A stretch of DNA of 64,000 nt from Thalassospira sp. ER-Se-21-Dark (lineage in GTDB: Bacteria > Pseudomonadota > Alphaproteobacteria > Rhodospirillales > Thalassospiraceae), in assembly GCF_017922435.1 (NCBI RefSeq), contig NZ_VDEZ01000007.1, positions 1 to 64,000 on the forward strand, given 5' to 3'. Both the position numbers and the translations under genes were made by a program. A model generated the notes under the pieces. The model was given only the letters and a program-made list of their open reading frames with translations. It did not search any database and was not told the DNA's origin. Within the stretch, counting starts at the first letter, position 1. Every line of letters starts with the position of its first letter. Positions 1-11,355 of the stretch are shown here, one piece after another.

Positions 1-1
1 T

Positions 2-112
2 CCGACCGAGATCTACACCGACGGTGATTACTCATTCGAATTCCAGCGCACGGTGTCGCGCATGACCGAAATGCGCAGTCAGGAATATCTCGATATGGCG
101 CACCTGACCTGA
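2..112 (+). CDS. zapE: ZapE/AFG1-family ATPase, C-terminal end (partial)
   Basis: Only the last 36 codons lie in the window; the gene starts upstream. The frame is open from base 2 and ends at TGA 110-112. The peptide contains SFEFQRTVSRMTEMRSQEYL, which resembles the conserved tail of ZapE/AFG1 (LACE1) P-loop ATPases, where an FEF(E/Q)RT-SRL-EM-S motif closes the protein. In Escherichia coli ZapE is a division-associated ATPase. Being just upstream of mdh fits other alphaproteobacteria from memory. No ATPase motif is visible, so the call rests on the tail motif and context. Confidence 0.65.
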   Translation, partial: PTEIYTDGDYSFEFQRTVSRMTEMRSQEYLDMAHLT

Positions 113-1694
<1,582 letters not shown>

Positions 1695-1701
1695 GAACGC
1701 G

Positions 1702-1733
1702 AAACGGGCTGGTCAGTGACCGGCCCGTTTTTC
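1702..1733 (+). terminator. Rho-independent terminator after mdh
   Basis: A GC-rich hairpin pairs ACGGGC(T)GGTCA with TGACCGGCCCGT around a one-base loop and runs straight into TTTTT. It starts 7 bases after the mdh stop codon. Confidence 0.85.
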
Positions 1734-1864
1734 AATCATTGTTGTTATTCAAACTTCAATGATCGCGGCCTCTTAACAAAGTCCCTCCCGCTCGTTACAG
1801 GGACATTGAAATCCAGATTTCTGACCCACCGGAAATCGTACGGAAGGCAAGAAAGCGACCGAAC

Positions 1865-3064
1865 ATGAATATTCATGAGTACCAGGCGAAAGAAATTCTT
1901 CGCAAATACGGTGTGACCGTGCCGAACGGCAAGGTTGCATATACCGCTCAGGAAGCCATCGAAGCTGCCCAGTCCCAGGCTGGCCCGGTTTACGTGGTAA
2001 AATCCCAGATCCATGCAGGTGGCCGCGGTAAAGGCACCTTCAAGGAAGCCAAGGCAGGTGACAAAGGCGGCGTTCGCGTCGTCAAGAGCCCGGAAGAAGT
2101 CGGCACCAATGCCGAACAGATGCTCGGCTCCACGCTGGTTACCCACCAGACCGGCCCGGATGGCAAAGAAGTCAAACGCGTTTACATCGAAGAAGGCTGC
2201 GATATCGCACGCGAACTGTATCTTTCGGTTCTCGTCGACCGCGCTTGCTCGCGCGTGATCTTCATGGCGTCGACCGAAGGCGGCATGGACATTGAAGAAG
2301 TTGCAGAAGCAACCCCGGAAAAGATCGTCACTGTCGAGATCGATCCGGCGGCTGGTTTCTCTGGCTTCCACGGTCGCAAACTGGCGTTTGCACTCGGCCT
2401 CGAAGGCAAGCAGGTTTCCAAAGCTGTCAAATTCATGACCGCGATGTACCAGTGCTTCCTCGATACCGATGCTGCCATGGTTGAAATCAACCCGCTGGTT
2501 GTTACCGGCGACGGCGACATCATTGCGCTTGATTGCAAAATGAACTTCGACGACAACGCGCTGTTCCGTCATCCGGACATCGAAGAACTGCGTGACGAAG
2601 ACGAAGAAAACCCGGCCGAACTCGAAGCTGCAAAACACAGCCTCAACTACATCAAGCTCGATGGCACCATCGGCTGCATGGTCAACGGCGCGGGCCTTGC
2701 CATGGCAACCATGGACATCATCAAGCTTTATGGTGGCGCACCGGCTAACTTCCTTGACGTTGGTGGCGGCGCAACCAAAGAACGCGTGACCACCGCCTTC
2801 AAGCTGATCCTGTCGGATCCGAATGTCGAAGGCATCCTGGTCAACATCTTTGGTGGCATCATGCGTTGTGACGTGATCGCAGACGGCGTTGTGGCAGCAG
2901 CCCGCGAAGTCAGCCTGAACGTTCCGCTGGTCGTTCGCCTTGAAGGTACCAATGTCGAACTTGGCAAGAAGATCCTCGAAGAATCGGGTCTGCCGATTGT
3001 TTCGGCTGACAACCTTGCCGATGCCGCCGAGAAGGTGGTCAAAGCTGTGAAGGAGGCCGCGTAA
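1865..3064 (+). CDS. sucC: Succinyl-CoA synthetase, beta subunit (ADP-forming)
   Basis: With SucD it converts succinyl-CoA to succinate with phosphorylation of ADP or GDP. 399 residues, the family's normal length. It begins [17 protein letters not shown], the conserved start of the ATP-grasp domain. The C-terminal CoA-ligase domain has [17 protein letters not shown] and [15 protein letters not shown], which contacts the alpha-subunit active site. First gene of sucCDAB-lpd; sucD starts 2 bases after its stop, so the two subunits are probably translationally coupled. Confidence 0.97.
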   Translation: MNIHEYQAKEILRKYGVTVPNGKVAYTAQEAIEAAQSQAGPVYVVKSQIHAGGRGKGTFKEAKAGDKGGVRVVKSPEEVGTNAEQMLGSTLVTHQTGPDGKEVKRVYIEEGCDIARELYLSVLVDRACSRVIFMASTEGGMDIEEVAEATPEKIVTVEIDPAAGFSGFHGRKLAFALGLEGKQVSKAVKFMTAMYQCFLDTDAAMVEINPLVVTGDGDIIALDCKMNFDDNALFRHPDIEELRDEDEENPAELEAAKHSLNYIKLDGTIGCMVNGAGLAMATMDIIKLYGGAPANFLDVGGGATKERVTTAFKLILSDPNVEGILVNIFGGIMRCDVIADGVVAAAREVSLNVPLVVRLEGTNVELGKKILEESGLPIVSADNLADAAEKVVKAVKEAA

Positions 3065-3066
3065 CT

Positions 3067-3942
3067 ATGGCTGTTCTCGTCGATAAAAACACCAAAGTTA
3101 TCTGCCAGGGTTTCACTGGTTCGCAGGGTACTTTCCACAGCGAACAGGCACTGGCATACGGCACCAAAATGGTTGGCGGTGTTACCCCGGGTAAAGGCGG
3201 CACCAAGCACCTTGACCTGCCGGTTTTCAACACTGTTGAAGAAGCGGTACATGTCACCGGCGCCAATGCCTCGGTTATCTATGTTCCGCCGCCCTTCGCA
3301 GCAGACGCAATCCTTGAAGCCATCGACGCCAAAGTCGAACTGGCTGTTTGCATCACCGAAGGTATTCCGGTTGCTGACATGGTCCGCGTCAAGCGCGCGC
3401 TCGACGGTTCGTCGACCCGCCTGATCGGCCCGAACTGCCCGGGTATCATTACCCCGGACGAATGCAAGATCGGCATCATGCCGGGTCACATTCACCGCCG
3501 CGGTAAAATCGGTATCGTTTCGCGTTCCGGTACGCTCACCTACGAAGCAGTTGCGCAGACCACGGCCGCTGGCCTTGGTCAGTCGACCTGTATCGGTATT
3601 GGTGGTGACCCGGTCAATGGCACCAACTTCATCGACTGCCTCGACCTGTTCCTGAAGGATCCGGAAACCGAAGGCATCATCATGATCGGTGAGATCGGCG
3701 GCTCGGCCGAGGAAGAAGCATGTGAATTCCTGCAGGCTTCCAAAGTCAAGAAACCGGTTGCCGGCTTCATCGCCGGTGTTACCGCACCTCCGGGTAAACG
3801 CATGGGCCATGCCGGTGCGATCATTTCCGGCGGCAAAGGTACGGCCGATGCGAAAATGGAAGCCATGCGCAGTGCTGGCGTTCTTGTTGCCGATTCCCCG
3901 GCAAGCCTCGGCTCGACCATGCTGAAGGCTTTGAAGGGCTAA
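3067..3942 (+). CDS. sucD: Succinyl-CoA synthetase, alpha subunit
   Basis: Carries the phosphohistidine and the CoA-binding Rossmann domain of succinyl-CoA synthetase. 291 residues. The CoA-binding segment [14 protein letters not shown] lies near residues 16-29, GPNCPG follows mid-protein, and the active-site histidine sits in [18 protein letters not shown] near residue 250. It follows sucC with a 2-base gap. The 70-base gap to sucA contains a hairpin. Confidence 0.97.
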   Translation: MAVLVDKNTKVICQGFTGSQGTFHSEQALAYGTKMVGGVTPGKGGTKHLDLPVFNTVEEAVHVTGANASVIYVPPPFAADAILEAIDAKVELAVCITEGIPVADMVRVKRALDGSSTRLIGPNCPGIITPDECKIGIMPGHIHRRGKIGIVSRSGTLTYEAVAQTTAAGLGQSTCIGIGGDPVNGTNFIDCLDLFLKDPETEGIIMIGEIGGSAEEEACEFLQASKVKKPVAGFIAGVTAPPGKRMGHAGAIISGGKGTADAKMEAMRSAGVLVADSPASLGSTMLKALKG

Positions 3943-3974
3943 TCTGGGTAGTCAGAGGAAAGGCAAGGGGGGGC

Positions 3975-3995
3975 GTGGTCCTTCTTGGGGACCAT
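3975..3995 (+). other. Hairpin just upstream of sucA
   Basis: GTGGTCC pairs with GGACCAT (one G-T pair) around TTCTTGG, ending 17 bases before the sucA start codon. There is no T-run, so it is not a terminator. It could affect sucA translation or processing between sucD and sucA. Confidence 0.4.
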
Positions 3996-4012
3996 GCCTT
4001 CCAAGACCACAA

Positions 4013-6925
4013 ATGAAACCTCAAGATCTCGACACGATTCTGAACGAGTCGAACGCAACCTACATCGCTGAACTTTATGCCCGGTATCTGGAAAGCCCGT
4101 CTGCGGTTGACCAGAGCTGGGCTGAGTTTTTTGACGGGTTGCAGGACGACGCCTCCGAAATCCTCGCAGAAATGCGCGGGCCGAGCTGGCAGCCACGGGA
4201 AACCAAGGTTGTTGGCGGCATGGAGGGATACGACGTCTCACAGGGGCATGCCGAACGCCCGGCCCAGATGGGCTATGCACCGGCACCTCATGCAGCACCC
4301 ACGGCTGGTCAGGTAAATTCTGATGCCATCCGCGCTGCCGCCAATGATTCCATTCGGGCTCTGATGCTGATCCGCTCCTTCCGGGTACGCGGCCATCTTG
4401 AAGCGAACCTGGATCCGCTGGGCCTTGCACCGCGTGAACCGCATCCGGAACTTGATCCGAAGACCTATGGCTTTACCGAAGCCGACATGGATCGTCCGAT
4501 CTTCATCGCCAATGTTCTTGGCCTTGAAACCGCGACCATCCGTCAGATCGTCTCGCTGGCACGCAAAACCTATTGCGGGTCGATCGGTATCGAATTCATG
4601 CATATCCAGGAACCTGAACAGAAATCCTGGATTCAGCAGCGTATCGAAAGCATCGGCAACCAGACGCAGTTCACCACCCGTGGCAAGGAAGCCATCCTTG
4701 AGCGTCTGATCGAAGCCGAAGGTTTCGAAAACTATCTTCACACCAAATATGTCGGCACCAAGCGTTTCGGTATTGATGGTGGCGAAGCCCTGATGCCGGC
4801 TCTCGAACAAATCCTCAAACGCGGTAGCCAGCTTGGCATCCGCGAGGTTGTGTTCGGCATGCCGCACCGTGGTCGTCTGAACGTTCTTGCCAACGTCATG
4901 AGCAAGCCGTTCCAGGCGATCTTCTCGGAATTCATGGGCAACCCGTCCAAGCCGGACGACGTGATGGGCTCGGGTGACGTTAAATATCACCTTGGTACTT
5001 CCGCCGACCGCGAATTTGACGGCAACGTTGTTCACCTGTCGCTGACGGCAAACCCGTCGCACCTTGAAGCGGTGAACACGGTTGTTCTTGGTAAGGTCCG
5101 CGCCAAGCAGGCCCAGCGCAAAGACACCAATCGCGAGCAGGTTATGGGTATCCTCCTGCACGGTGATGCGGCCTTTGCCGGTCAGGGTCTTGTGGCGGAA
5201 ACCTTCGATCTGTCGCACCTCAAAGGCTACCGTACCGGTGGTACGATCCACTTTGTGGTCAACAACCAGATCGGTTTCACGACCAAACCGACCGATTCCC
5301 GTTCTTCGCCTTACTGCTCGGACATTGCCAAGGTCGTTCAGGCTCCGATCCTGCACGTCAATGGCGACGATCCCGAAGCTGTGGTTCATGCGGCCCGCAT
5401 CGCGACCGAATTCCGTCAGGAATTCAAGCAGGACGTCGTTATCGACATGTTCTGCTATCGCCGCTTTGGTCACAACGAAAGCGACGAGCCGGCATTCACC
5501 CAGCCAAAGATGTACGACGTGATCGGCAAACACCCGACCACCAAGGACATCTATGCCCAGCAGCTGGTCAAGGAAGGTCTTCTGAGCGAAGAACGCATCA
5601 AGGAACTGGACAAGTCGTTCCAGGACTACCTTGATGAAGAGTTCAAGGCATCGGAAAACTACCGTCCGAACAAGGCTGACTGGCTTGAAGGCAAATGGTC
5701 GGGTCTTGCATCCTCGCATGGTGAAGATGCCGACTGGATCGGTAAAACCGGCGTTGAAAACGACCTGCTGCAGGAAGTCGGCCGCGCGCTTTCGACCCCG
5801 CCGAGCGACTTTGACATCAACCGCAAAATCCTTCGTCAGTTGAAGGCCAAAGCGAAGATGTTCGAAACCGGCGAAGGTATTGATTGGGCAACCGCCGAGG
5901 CCCTGGCATTCGGAACCCTGATGTGCGAAGGCACGCCGGTTCGTCTGTCGGGTCAGGATTGCCAGCGTGGTACGTTCTCGCAGCGTCATGCCAAACTGAT
6001 CGATCAGACCACCGAAGCAAAATACACCCCGCTTAACAACATCCGTACCGGTCAGGCCGAGCTTGAAGTTCTCAACTCGCCCCTGTCCGAAGCAGGTGTT
6101 CTTGGCTTCGAATACGGCATCACCCTTGCAGAACCGCATTCTCTGGTTCTCTGGGAAGCCCAGTTCGGTGATTTTGCCAACGGTGCACAGGTCATCATTG
6201 ACCAGTTCATCAGCTCGGGCGAAGCCAAATGGCTGCGTATGTCGGGTCTTGTAATGCTGCTGCCGCATGGTTACGAAGGCCAGGGTCCGGAACACAGTTC
6301 CGCACGTCTGGAACGTTACCTGCAGCTTTGTGGTGAAAATAACATGCAGGTGGCGAACTGCACGACGCCGGCAAACTATTACCACATCCTGCGCCGTCAG
6401 ATCCGTCGTTCGTTCCGTAAGCCGCTGATCCTGATGACGCCGAAATCGCTTCTGCGTCACAAACATTGCGTGTCGAACCTGTCCGACTTTGCGACGGGAA
6501 CGACATTCCTGCCTGTGATCAGCGAAACCGCTAAGCTGGTTGACGACAAGAAGGTCAAACGCGTCGTTCTGTCGTCGGGCAAGGTCTATTACGATCTGCT
6601 TGCCGAACGCGAAAACCGTGGCATCGAAGATGTTGCGCTTGTGCGTGTCGAACAGCTTTATCCGTGGCCGGAAAAAGAACTGGCAACGGAACTGGCCAAA
6701 TACCCGAATGCTGATGTCGTCTGGTGTCAGGAAGAATCGGAAAACATGGGTTCCTGGTTCTTCGTTGATCGCCGGATCGAGGCAACGCTTGCCAGCATCA
6801 AGCACAAGGCAGGTCGTCCTGTTTATGTCGGTCGCGCAGCATCTGCTTCGCCGGCAACGGGCCTGCTGAAAGCCCACCTGCGCGAGCAGGCTGAGCTGGT
6901 CGACGCGGCACTTAGCGTAAAATAA
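4013..6925 (+). CDS. sucA: 2-oxoglutarate dehydrogenase E1 component
   Basis: Thiamine-diphosphate-dependent decarboxylase of the 2-oxoglutarate dehydrogenase complex; it transfers the succinyl group to the lipoyl arm of SucB. 970 residues, normal for the family. The N-terminal E2-binding region reads NATYIAELYARYLESP. The active-site region has GMPHRGRLNVLANV, the ThDP/Mg motif HGDAAFAGQGLVAET followed by NNQIGFTT, and RRFGHNESDEPAFTQP. The C-terminal transketolase-like half includes LPHGYEGQGPEHSSARLER. An upstream ATG at 3994 is out of frame. It is the third gene of the operon. Confidence 0.97.
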   Translation: MKPQDLDTILNESNATYIAELYARYLESPSAVDQSWAEFFDGLQDDASEILAEMRGPSWQPRETKVVGGMEGYDVSQGHAERPAQMGYAPAPHAAPTAGQVNSDAIRAAANDSIRALMLIRSFRVRGHLEANLDPLGLAPREPHPELDPKTYGFTEADMDRPIFIANVLGLETATIRQIVSLARKTYCGSIGIEFMHIQEPEQKSWIQQRIESIGNQTQFTTRGKEAILERLIEAEGFENYLHTKYVGTKRFGIDGGEALMPALEQILKRGSQLGIREVVFGMPHRGRLNVLANVMSKPFQAIFSEFMGNPSKPDDVMGSGDVKYHLGTSADREFDGNVVHLSLTANPSHLEAVNTVVLGKVRAKQAQRKDTNREQVMGILLHGDAAFAGQGLVAETFDLSHLKGYRTGGTIHFVVNNQIGFTTKPTDSRSSPYCSDIAKVVQAPILHVNGDDPEAVVHAARIATEFRQEFKQDVVIDMFCYRRFGHNESDEPAFTQPKMYDVIGKHPTTKDIYAQQLVKEGLLSEERIKELDKSFQDYLDEEFKASENYRPNKADWLEGKWSGLASSHGEDADWIGKTGVENDLLQEVGRALSTPPSDFDINRKILRQLKAKAKMFETGEGIDWATAEALAFGTLMCEGTPVRLSGQDCQRGTFSQRHAKLIDQTTEAKYTPLNNIRTGQAELEVLNSPLSEAGVLGFEYGITLAEPHSLVLWEAQFGDFANGAQVIIDQFISSGEAKWLRMSGLVMLLPHGYEGQGPEHSSARLERYLQLCGENNMQVANCTTPANYYHILRRQIRRSFRKPLILMTPKSLLRHKHCVSNLSDFATGTTFLPVISETAKLVDDKKVKRVVLSSGKVYYDLLAERENRGIEDVALVRVEQLYPWPEKELATELAKYPNADVVWCQEESENMGSWFFVDRRIEATLASIKHKAGRPVYVGRAASASPATGLLKAHLREQAELVDAALSVK

Positions 6926-6931
6926 CTTTAC

Positions 6932-6957
6932 CGGACGGGCGAGAAATCGCCCGTCCG
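6932..6957 (+). other. Intercistronic hairpin between sucA and sucB
   Basis: A perfect 11-bp stem (CGGACGGGCGA with TCGCCCGTCCG) with a GAAA tetraloop, starting 7 bases after the sucA stop. No T-run follows, so it is unlikely to terminate strongly. It is more likely an RNA-stability or processing element that sets the ratio of E1 to E2/E3 transcripts. Confidence 0.6.
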
Positions 6958-7030
6958 CCACGTTCATTTAGATTTCATTCGTATGCTGGCAGACCCACAC
7001 TGCCTGATTGAAAAAACGGTCGAGGAAAAA

Positions 7031-8305
7031 ATGGCGACTGAAGTTAAAGTTCCCGCACTGGGCGAGTCTGTATCTGAAGCCACGGTGGCAAAATGGTACA
7101 AAAAAGTCGGTGATGCTGTTGCAGCCGATGAACCGATTGTCGAACTTGAAACCGACAAGGTCACCGTCGAAGTCAATGCCCCGGTTGCTGGCGCGATTGC
7201 CGAGCTGGTCGTTGGCGAAGGCGACGAAGTCGAAGTTGGTGCGCTGATCGCCATGATCAACGAAGGTGCCGAAGGCGCCGCTGCTTCTGATGAACCGGCC
7301 AAGGAAGAAGCCCCGGCCGCGAAAAAAGAAGAAGCTCCGGCCAAGAAAGAAGAGCCGAAAGCAGCCCCGGCTGCTGCACCGGCAGAAACGACCGCGTCAA
7401 ACAGCGACCATCCGCTGGCACCGGCCGTTCGCAAACTGGTCGAAGACAAGAATCTTGATCCGTCCAAAATCCCGGCAACGGGCAAAGACGGCCGCCTGAC
7501 CAAGGGCGACGTTCTGAACTTCCTCGAAGGCGGCGGATCTGCTTCGCGCGCTGCTGCCCCGGCACCGAGCGCCCCGGCAGCACCGAAACCGGAACGTGAA
7601 CTGCGTGACGGTGAAGAGCGTGTCAAAATGTCCAAGCTGCGCCAGACCATCGCGCGCCGCCTGAAAGAAGCCCAGAACACTGCGGCCATGCTGACCACTT
7701 ACAACGAAGTGGACATGACCAACCTTCTGGCTTGCCGTAACAAGTACAAAGACGGTTTCGAGAAGAAACACGGTGTGAAGCTTGGCTTCATGTCCTTCTT
7801 CATCAAGGCCTGCACCACGGCGCTCAAAGAATGGCCGGCTGTCAATGCCGAGATCGATGGCAACAGCTTCATCTATAAAAACTACTGCGATATCGGCGTT
7901 GCCGTTGGCACCCCGCAGGGTCTGGTTGTTCCGGTCATCCGTTCGGCAGAGGAAAAAACCTTTGCGGATCTGGAAAGCACCATTGTCGATTTCGGCAAGC
8001 GTGCACGTGACGGCAAACTGGGCATGGATGAAATGACCGGCGGTTCCTTCACCATCTCCAACGGTGGTGTCTTTGGTTCCCTTCTGTCATCCCCGATCCT
8101 GAACGCGCCGCAGTCGGGTATTCTTGGCATGCACAAGACCCAGATGCGTCCGGTCGCAATCGACGGCAAAGTCGAAATTCGTCCGATGATGTATCTCGCC
8201 CTTTCCTATGACCACCGTATCATTGACGGCCGTGAAGCCGTTTCCTTCCTGGTACGCGTCAAGGAATGCATCGAGAACCCGGAACGCATTCTGCTCGATA
8301 TCTGA
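7031..8305 (+). CDS. sucB: Dihydrolipoyl succinyltransferase, E2 of 2-oxoglutarate dehydrogenase
   Basis: Transfers the succinyl group from E1 to CoA and forms the core of the complex. 424 residues from ATG 7031, which has GAGG five bases upstream; an in-frame ATG at 6983 would add a poor N-terminus. The lipoyl domain has ETDKVTVEV with the lipoylated lysine at residue 43. An Ala/Pro/Lys/Glu-rich linker covers roughly residues 85-120. The peripheral-subunit binding domain ([15 protein letters not shown]) follows, then the catalytic domain ending [16 protein letters not shown], which contains the active-site histidine and aspartate. Fourth gene of sucCDAB-lpd. Confidence 0.97.
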   Translation: MATEVKVPALGESVSEATVAKWYKKVGDAVAADEPIVELETDKVTVEVNAPVAGAIAELVVGEGDEVEVGALIAMINEGAEGAAASDEPAKEEAPAAKKEEAPAKKEEPKAAPAAAPAETTASNSDHPLAPAVRKLVEDKNLDPSKIPATGKDGRLTKGDVLNFLEGGGSASRAAAPAPSAPAAPKPERELRDGEERVKMSKLRQTIARRLKEAQNTAAMLTTYNEVDMTNLLACRNKYKDGFEKKHGVKLGFMSFFIKACTTALKEWPAVNAEIDGNSFIYKNYCDIGVAVGTPQGLVVPVIRSAEEKTFADLESTIVDFGKRARDGKLGMDEMTGGSFTISNGGVFGSLLSSPILNAPQSGILGMHKTQMRPVAIDGKVEIRPMMYLALSYDHRIIDGREAVSFLVRVKECIENPERILLDI

Positions 8306-8329
8306 TCAGACAAAAGGATCAAAGAACTC

Positions 8330-9736
8330 ATGAGTGAGAACTACGACGTTGTCGTGATCGGTGGCGGTCCTGGCGGTTATGTTTGCGCCATCCGCGCCGC
8401 ACAGCTTGGTCTTAAAGTCGCCTGCGTTGAAAAACGCGGCGCACTTGGCGGTACCTGCCTCAATGTGGGCTGCATTCCGTCCAAGGCCCTGCTGCATTCC
8501 TCGCACCTGTTCGAAGAAGCGACCGAGCATTTCGATACCCACGGCATCGAAGTCTCCAAGCCGAAGGTCAACATCGAAAAGATGATGGCCCGCAAGGACA
8601 AGGTCGTTGACAGCAATGTCAAAGGCATCGAGTTCCTGTTCAAGAAGAACAAGGTTACCTATGTCAAAGGTGCCGGCGAAATCACCTCGCCGACCTCTGT
8701 CAAGGTTTCCCTTCTGGATGGCGGCGAAGAAACCCTGAATGCCAAGAACATCGTCATCGCGACGGGTTCGGAAGTCACCCCGCTGCCGGGTGTCGAAATT
8801 GACGAAGAAAAAATCGTCTCCTCGACCGGCGCACTGGTTCTTCCGAAAGTGCCGAAAAAGATGGTTGTCATCGGTGCAGGCGTGATCGGTCTGGAACTGG
8901 GTTCCGTCTGGCGTCGTCTGGGTGCCGAAGTTACCGTTGTTGAATATCTTGACCGCATTCTGCCGGGCATGGATGGCGAGCTGGTCAAACAGACCCAGCG
9001 CATCTTTGCCAAGCAGGGTCTTGAATTCAAACTCGGTCACAAGGTTACCGGTGCCAAGACCACCAAGTCTGGCGTGACCCTGACTGTTGAACCGTCCAAG
9101 GGCGGCGATGCAGAAGAACTCAAAGCCGATGTGGTTCTGGTGGCGATTGGTCGCCGTCCGTACACCAAAGGCCTTGGTCTCGACGCTGTCGGTGTTGAAC
9201 TCGACGATCGTGGTCGTGTCAAAACCGACGAGCATTTCCAGACCAATGTTGGCGGCATCTTTGCGATTGGCGATACCATCGTCGGTCCGATGCTGGCCCA
9301 CAAGGCTGAGGAAGACGGCGTTGCCCTGGCAGAAATGCTGGCCGGTGAAGAAGGCCATGTCGATTACGGCAAGGTCCCGGGTGTTGTTTACACCTGGCCG
9401 GAAGTTGCCGCTGTTGGCAAAACCGAAGAGCAGCTGAAGGAAGAAGGCGCAGACTACAAAGTCGGCAAATTCCCCTTCACCGCAAACGGTCGCGCCAAGG
9501 CAATGGAAAGCACCGAGGGCTTTGTCAAAATCATCGAAGACAAGAAAACGCACCGTGTTGTCGGCGCGCATATTGTCGGCCCGGCTGCGGGCGATTTGAT
9601 TGCCGAAGTGGTTCTGGCGATGGAATACGGCGCATCTGCCGAAGACATCGCACGCACCTGCCACGCCCACCCTGCCCTTGGCGAGTCCGTCAAGGAAGCA
9701 GCGCTGGACGCGGACAAACGCGCCATCCACATGTAA
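8330..9736 (+). CDS. lpd: Dihydrolipoyl dehydrogenase (E3)
   Basis: Reoxidises the dihydrolipoyl arm of SucB and reduces NAD. 468 residues. The FAD-binding GGGPGG sits at residues 11-16. The redox disulfide is Cys43/Cys48 in [13 protein letters not shown]. The NAD-binding Rossmann motif [13 protein letters not shown] lies mid-protein. The catalytic His-Glu region near the C-terminus is [10 protein letters not shown]. It starts 25 bases after sucB and is followed by a strong terminator, so it ends the operon. It may also serve pyruvate dehydrogenase or the glycine cleavage system, which are not in this window. Confidence 0.97.
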   Translation: MSENYDVVVIGGGPGGYVCAIRAAQLGLKVACVEKRGALGGTCLNVGCIPSKALLHSSHLFEEATEHFDTHGIEVSKPKVNIEKMMARKDKVVDSNVKGIEFLFKKNKVTYVKGAGEITSPTSVKVSLLDGGEETLNAKNIVIATGSEVTPLPGVEIDEEKIVSSTGALVLPKVPKKMVVIGAGVIGLELGSVWRRLGAEVTVVEYLDRILPGMDGELVKQTQRIFAKQGLEFKLGHKVTGAKTTKSGVTLTVEPSKGGDAEELKADVVLVAIGRRPYTKGLGLDAVGVELDDRGRVKTDEHFQTNVGGIFAIGDTIVGPMLAHKAEEDGVALAEMLAGEEGHVDYGKVPGVVYTWPEVAAVGKTEEQLKEEGADYKVGKFPFTANGRAKAMESTEGFVKIIEDKKTHRVVGAHIVGPAAGDLIAEVVLAMEYGASAEDIARTCHAHPALGESVKEAALDADKRAIHM

Positions 9737-9757
9737 TCAATCAGTTCTCTGATCTGC

Positions 9758-9796
9758 AAACGGCCGTCCCATTCACGTGGGACGGCCGTTTTGTTT
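9758..9796 (+). terminator. Rho-independent terminator of the suc operon
   Basis: A perfect 13-bp stem, AACGGCCGTCCCA with TGGGACGGCCGTT, has a 6-base loop and is followed by TTGTTTT. Confidence 0.93.
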
Positions 9797-9925
9797 TGGC
9801 CGCCAGAAACGCCTAAGTGCCTACATTTTATCAAGTTTGTGGAATTGTCAGACTTTTGGCAGGTGACGCTGGGGAGCTTTGGGGATTAGTATGACAAAAC
9901 CTGTTTACTGGCCCGGAGAATGAAA

Positions 9926-10372
9926 ATGGTGCTGTCTGTTGGCGTTGTTGCCCACGACCGTCGCAAACGCGAAATGGCTGACTGGCTGGAAAAACACAAG
10001 GATGTATTCGCCAATATGCGTATCTTTGCCACCGGCACCACCGGGCGCGTATTGCAGGAACGGTTTACCGAACTTGATGTACATCCGCTTAAAAGCGGCC
10101 CGTTTGGCGGCGATCAGCAATTGGGTTCGATGATTGCGCACGGCGAATTACAGGCCATGTTCTTTTTCACCGACCCGATGACACCCCAGCCCCACGATGT
10201 CGACGTCCGTGCCCTGATCCGGCTGGCCAACATGTATGAAGTGCCGATTGCCTGCAATCAAAGCACGGCCGATCTTTTGATCAGCAATCCGAGGTTCGAG
10301 GAAATCTGCGAACAATATCGTGACCATTCCCCCGAACAGGTCTTTGCCGATTACAGCAACCGCAAGGTTTAG
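9926..10372 (+). CDS. mgsA: Methylglyoxal synthase
   Basis: Converts dihydroxyacetone phosphate to methylglyoxal and phosphate, a bypass of lower glycolysis used when phosphate is short. 148 residues, the family norm. Conserved blocks: VVAHDRRK near the N-terminus, the phosphate-binding FATGTTG, the catalytic aspartate in SGPFGGDQQLG, then FFFTDPMTPQPHDVDVRALIRL. ATG 9926 has GGAG 7 bases upstream; an in-frame ATG at 9920 lies only one base from the same GGAG and would add two residues. It is followed by the AEC permease after 56 bases on the same strand. Confidence 0.93.
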   Translation: MVLSVGVVAHDRRKREMADWLEKHKDVFANMRIFATGTTGRVLQERFTELDVHPLKSGPFGGDQQLGSMIAHGELQAMFFFTDPMTPQPHDVDVRALIRLANMYEVPIACNQSTADLLISNPRFEEICEQYRDHSPEQVFADYSNRKV

Positions 10373-10428
10373 CTACCACCCCACACAACCCAACAAGACG
10401 TTTTCTGCGCCGGAGCGCCCCACCCGCC

Positions 10429-11355
10429 ATGCAGCTCGCCTATGATGTTATCGCCGCGATCTTTCCGATCTTTGCTGCCATTCTGGTTGGCGCGGCCTTA
10501 AAGCATTTCCTGATCAAAACCGCCGATATCTGGGCCGGGATTGATCGGCTGACCTATTACCTGTTGCTGCCATCGCTTCTGATCGTCGAGATTTATCGCG
10601 CCGATTTTTCCAGCGGCCATGCGGGCACAGCTGTTGGTGTCACCCTTGCGGCGACACTGGGGCTTTCAGCCGCCCTGCTTTTACTGCGCCCGGTGATCAC
10701 GCGAGACACGCCGCTTTTCACATCCATCTTTCAGGGCTCGGTACGTTACAACAGTTATGTCCTGCTGGCGGTTGCCGATGCGCTTTACGGGGCAGAGGGA
10801 TTGGCCCTTGCCATCATCTTTGTGGCGGTAATGGTAATCGCCACCAACATGCTGGGTGTTGTGGTTCTAAGTGCCTTTAGCAGTGGCAAAAGCAACCTTA
10901 AGCGGATCATTGCAGGCGTTCTGAAAAACCCGATCATTATTGCCGCCGGGGCCGGTGCCATCCTGAATGTGAGTAATATTCACGTTCCGTTGCCAATCGA
11001 AAACACCGCCGCCCTGTTCAAGACAGCAGCCCTGCCGCTCAGCCTGCTTTCGGTCGGGGCGGGTTTGCGCTTTGTGATGGATAAAAAGGCCGCGGGCGCG
11101 ATTGCCCTTGCCACCACCATCAAGCTTGCGGTTTTGCCGGTTATCACCGGCGTCTGCCTGTATCTTGCCGGTGTCGATGGCATGGTTCTGGCGATGGGGG
11201 TTCTTTATGCCGGTATGCCATGTGCGGGCAATGCCTATATCCTCGCACGCCAACTCAATGGTGATCCGGAGGCAATGGCATCGATCATCACGCTGGAGAC
11301 GTTACTCTCCGCCTTCAGCGTCGCTGTCATCGCCGGTATATTGAGCATCAATTGA
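10429..11355 (+). CDS. AEC family transporter (auxin efflux carrier type permease)
   Basis: Inner-membrane permease of the AEC/bile-acid-like superfamily; bacterial members move dicarboxylates or other small organic acids, and the substrate here is not evident. 308 residues with about ten hydrophobic helices, starting IFPIFAAILVGAALKHF. The central PLPIENTAALFKTAALPLSL corresponds to the loop before the second half, and the C-terminus has MPCAGNAYILARQL. Its last 54 bases overlap the end of the convergent pseudouridine synthase gene. It lies downstream of mgsA, but a functional link is unproven. Confidence 0.85.
   Translation: MQLAYDVIAAIFPIFAAILVGAALKHFLIKTADIWAGIDRLTYYLLLPSLLIVEIYRADFSSGHAGTAVGVTLAATLGLSAALLLLRPVITRDTPLFTSIFQGSVRYNSYVLLAVADALYGAEGLALAIIFVAVMVIATNMLGVVVLSAFSSGKSNLKRIIAGVLKNPIIIAAGAGAILNVSNIHVPLPIENTAALFKTAALPLSLLSVGAGLRFVMDKKAAGAIALATTIKLAVLPVITGVCLYLAGVDGMVLAMGVLYAGMPCAGNAYILARQLNGDPEAMASIITLETLLSAFSVAVIAGILSIN

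Noticed and set aside
3994-4012. Upstream ATG as sucA start
   Set aside because: It is out of frame with sucA by one base and leads to an unrelated short peptide.
4238-6967. 909-codon open frame on the minus strand
   Set aside because: Exact shadow of sucA, caused by strong codon bias; it has no family resemblance or ribosome site.
8306-9730. 474-codon open frame on the minus strand
   Set aside because: Shadow of lpd on the opposite strand.
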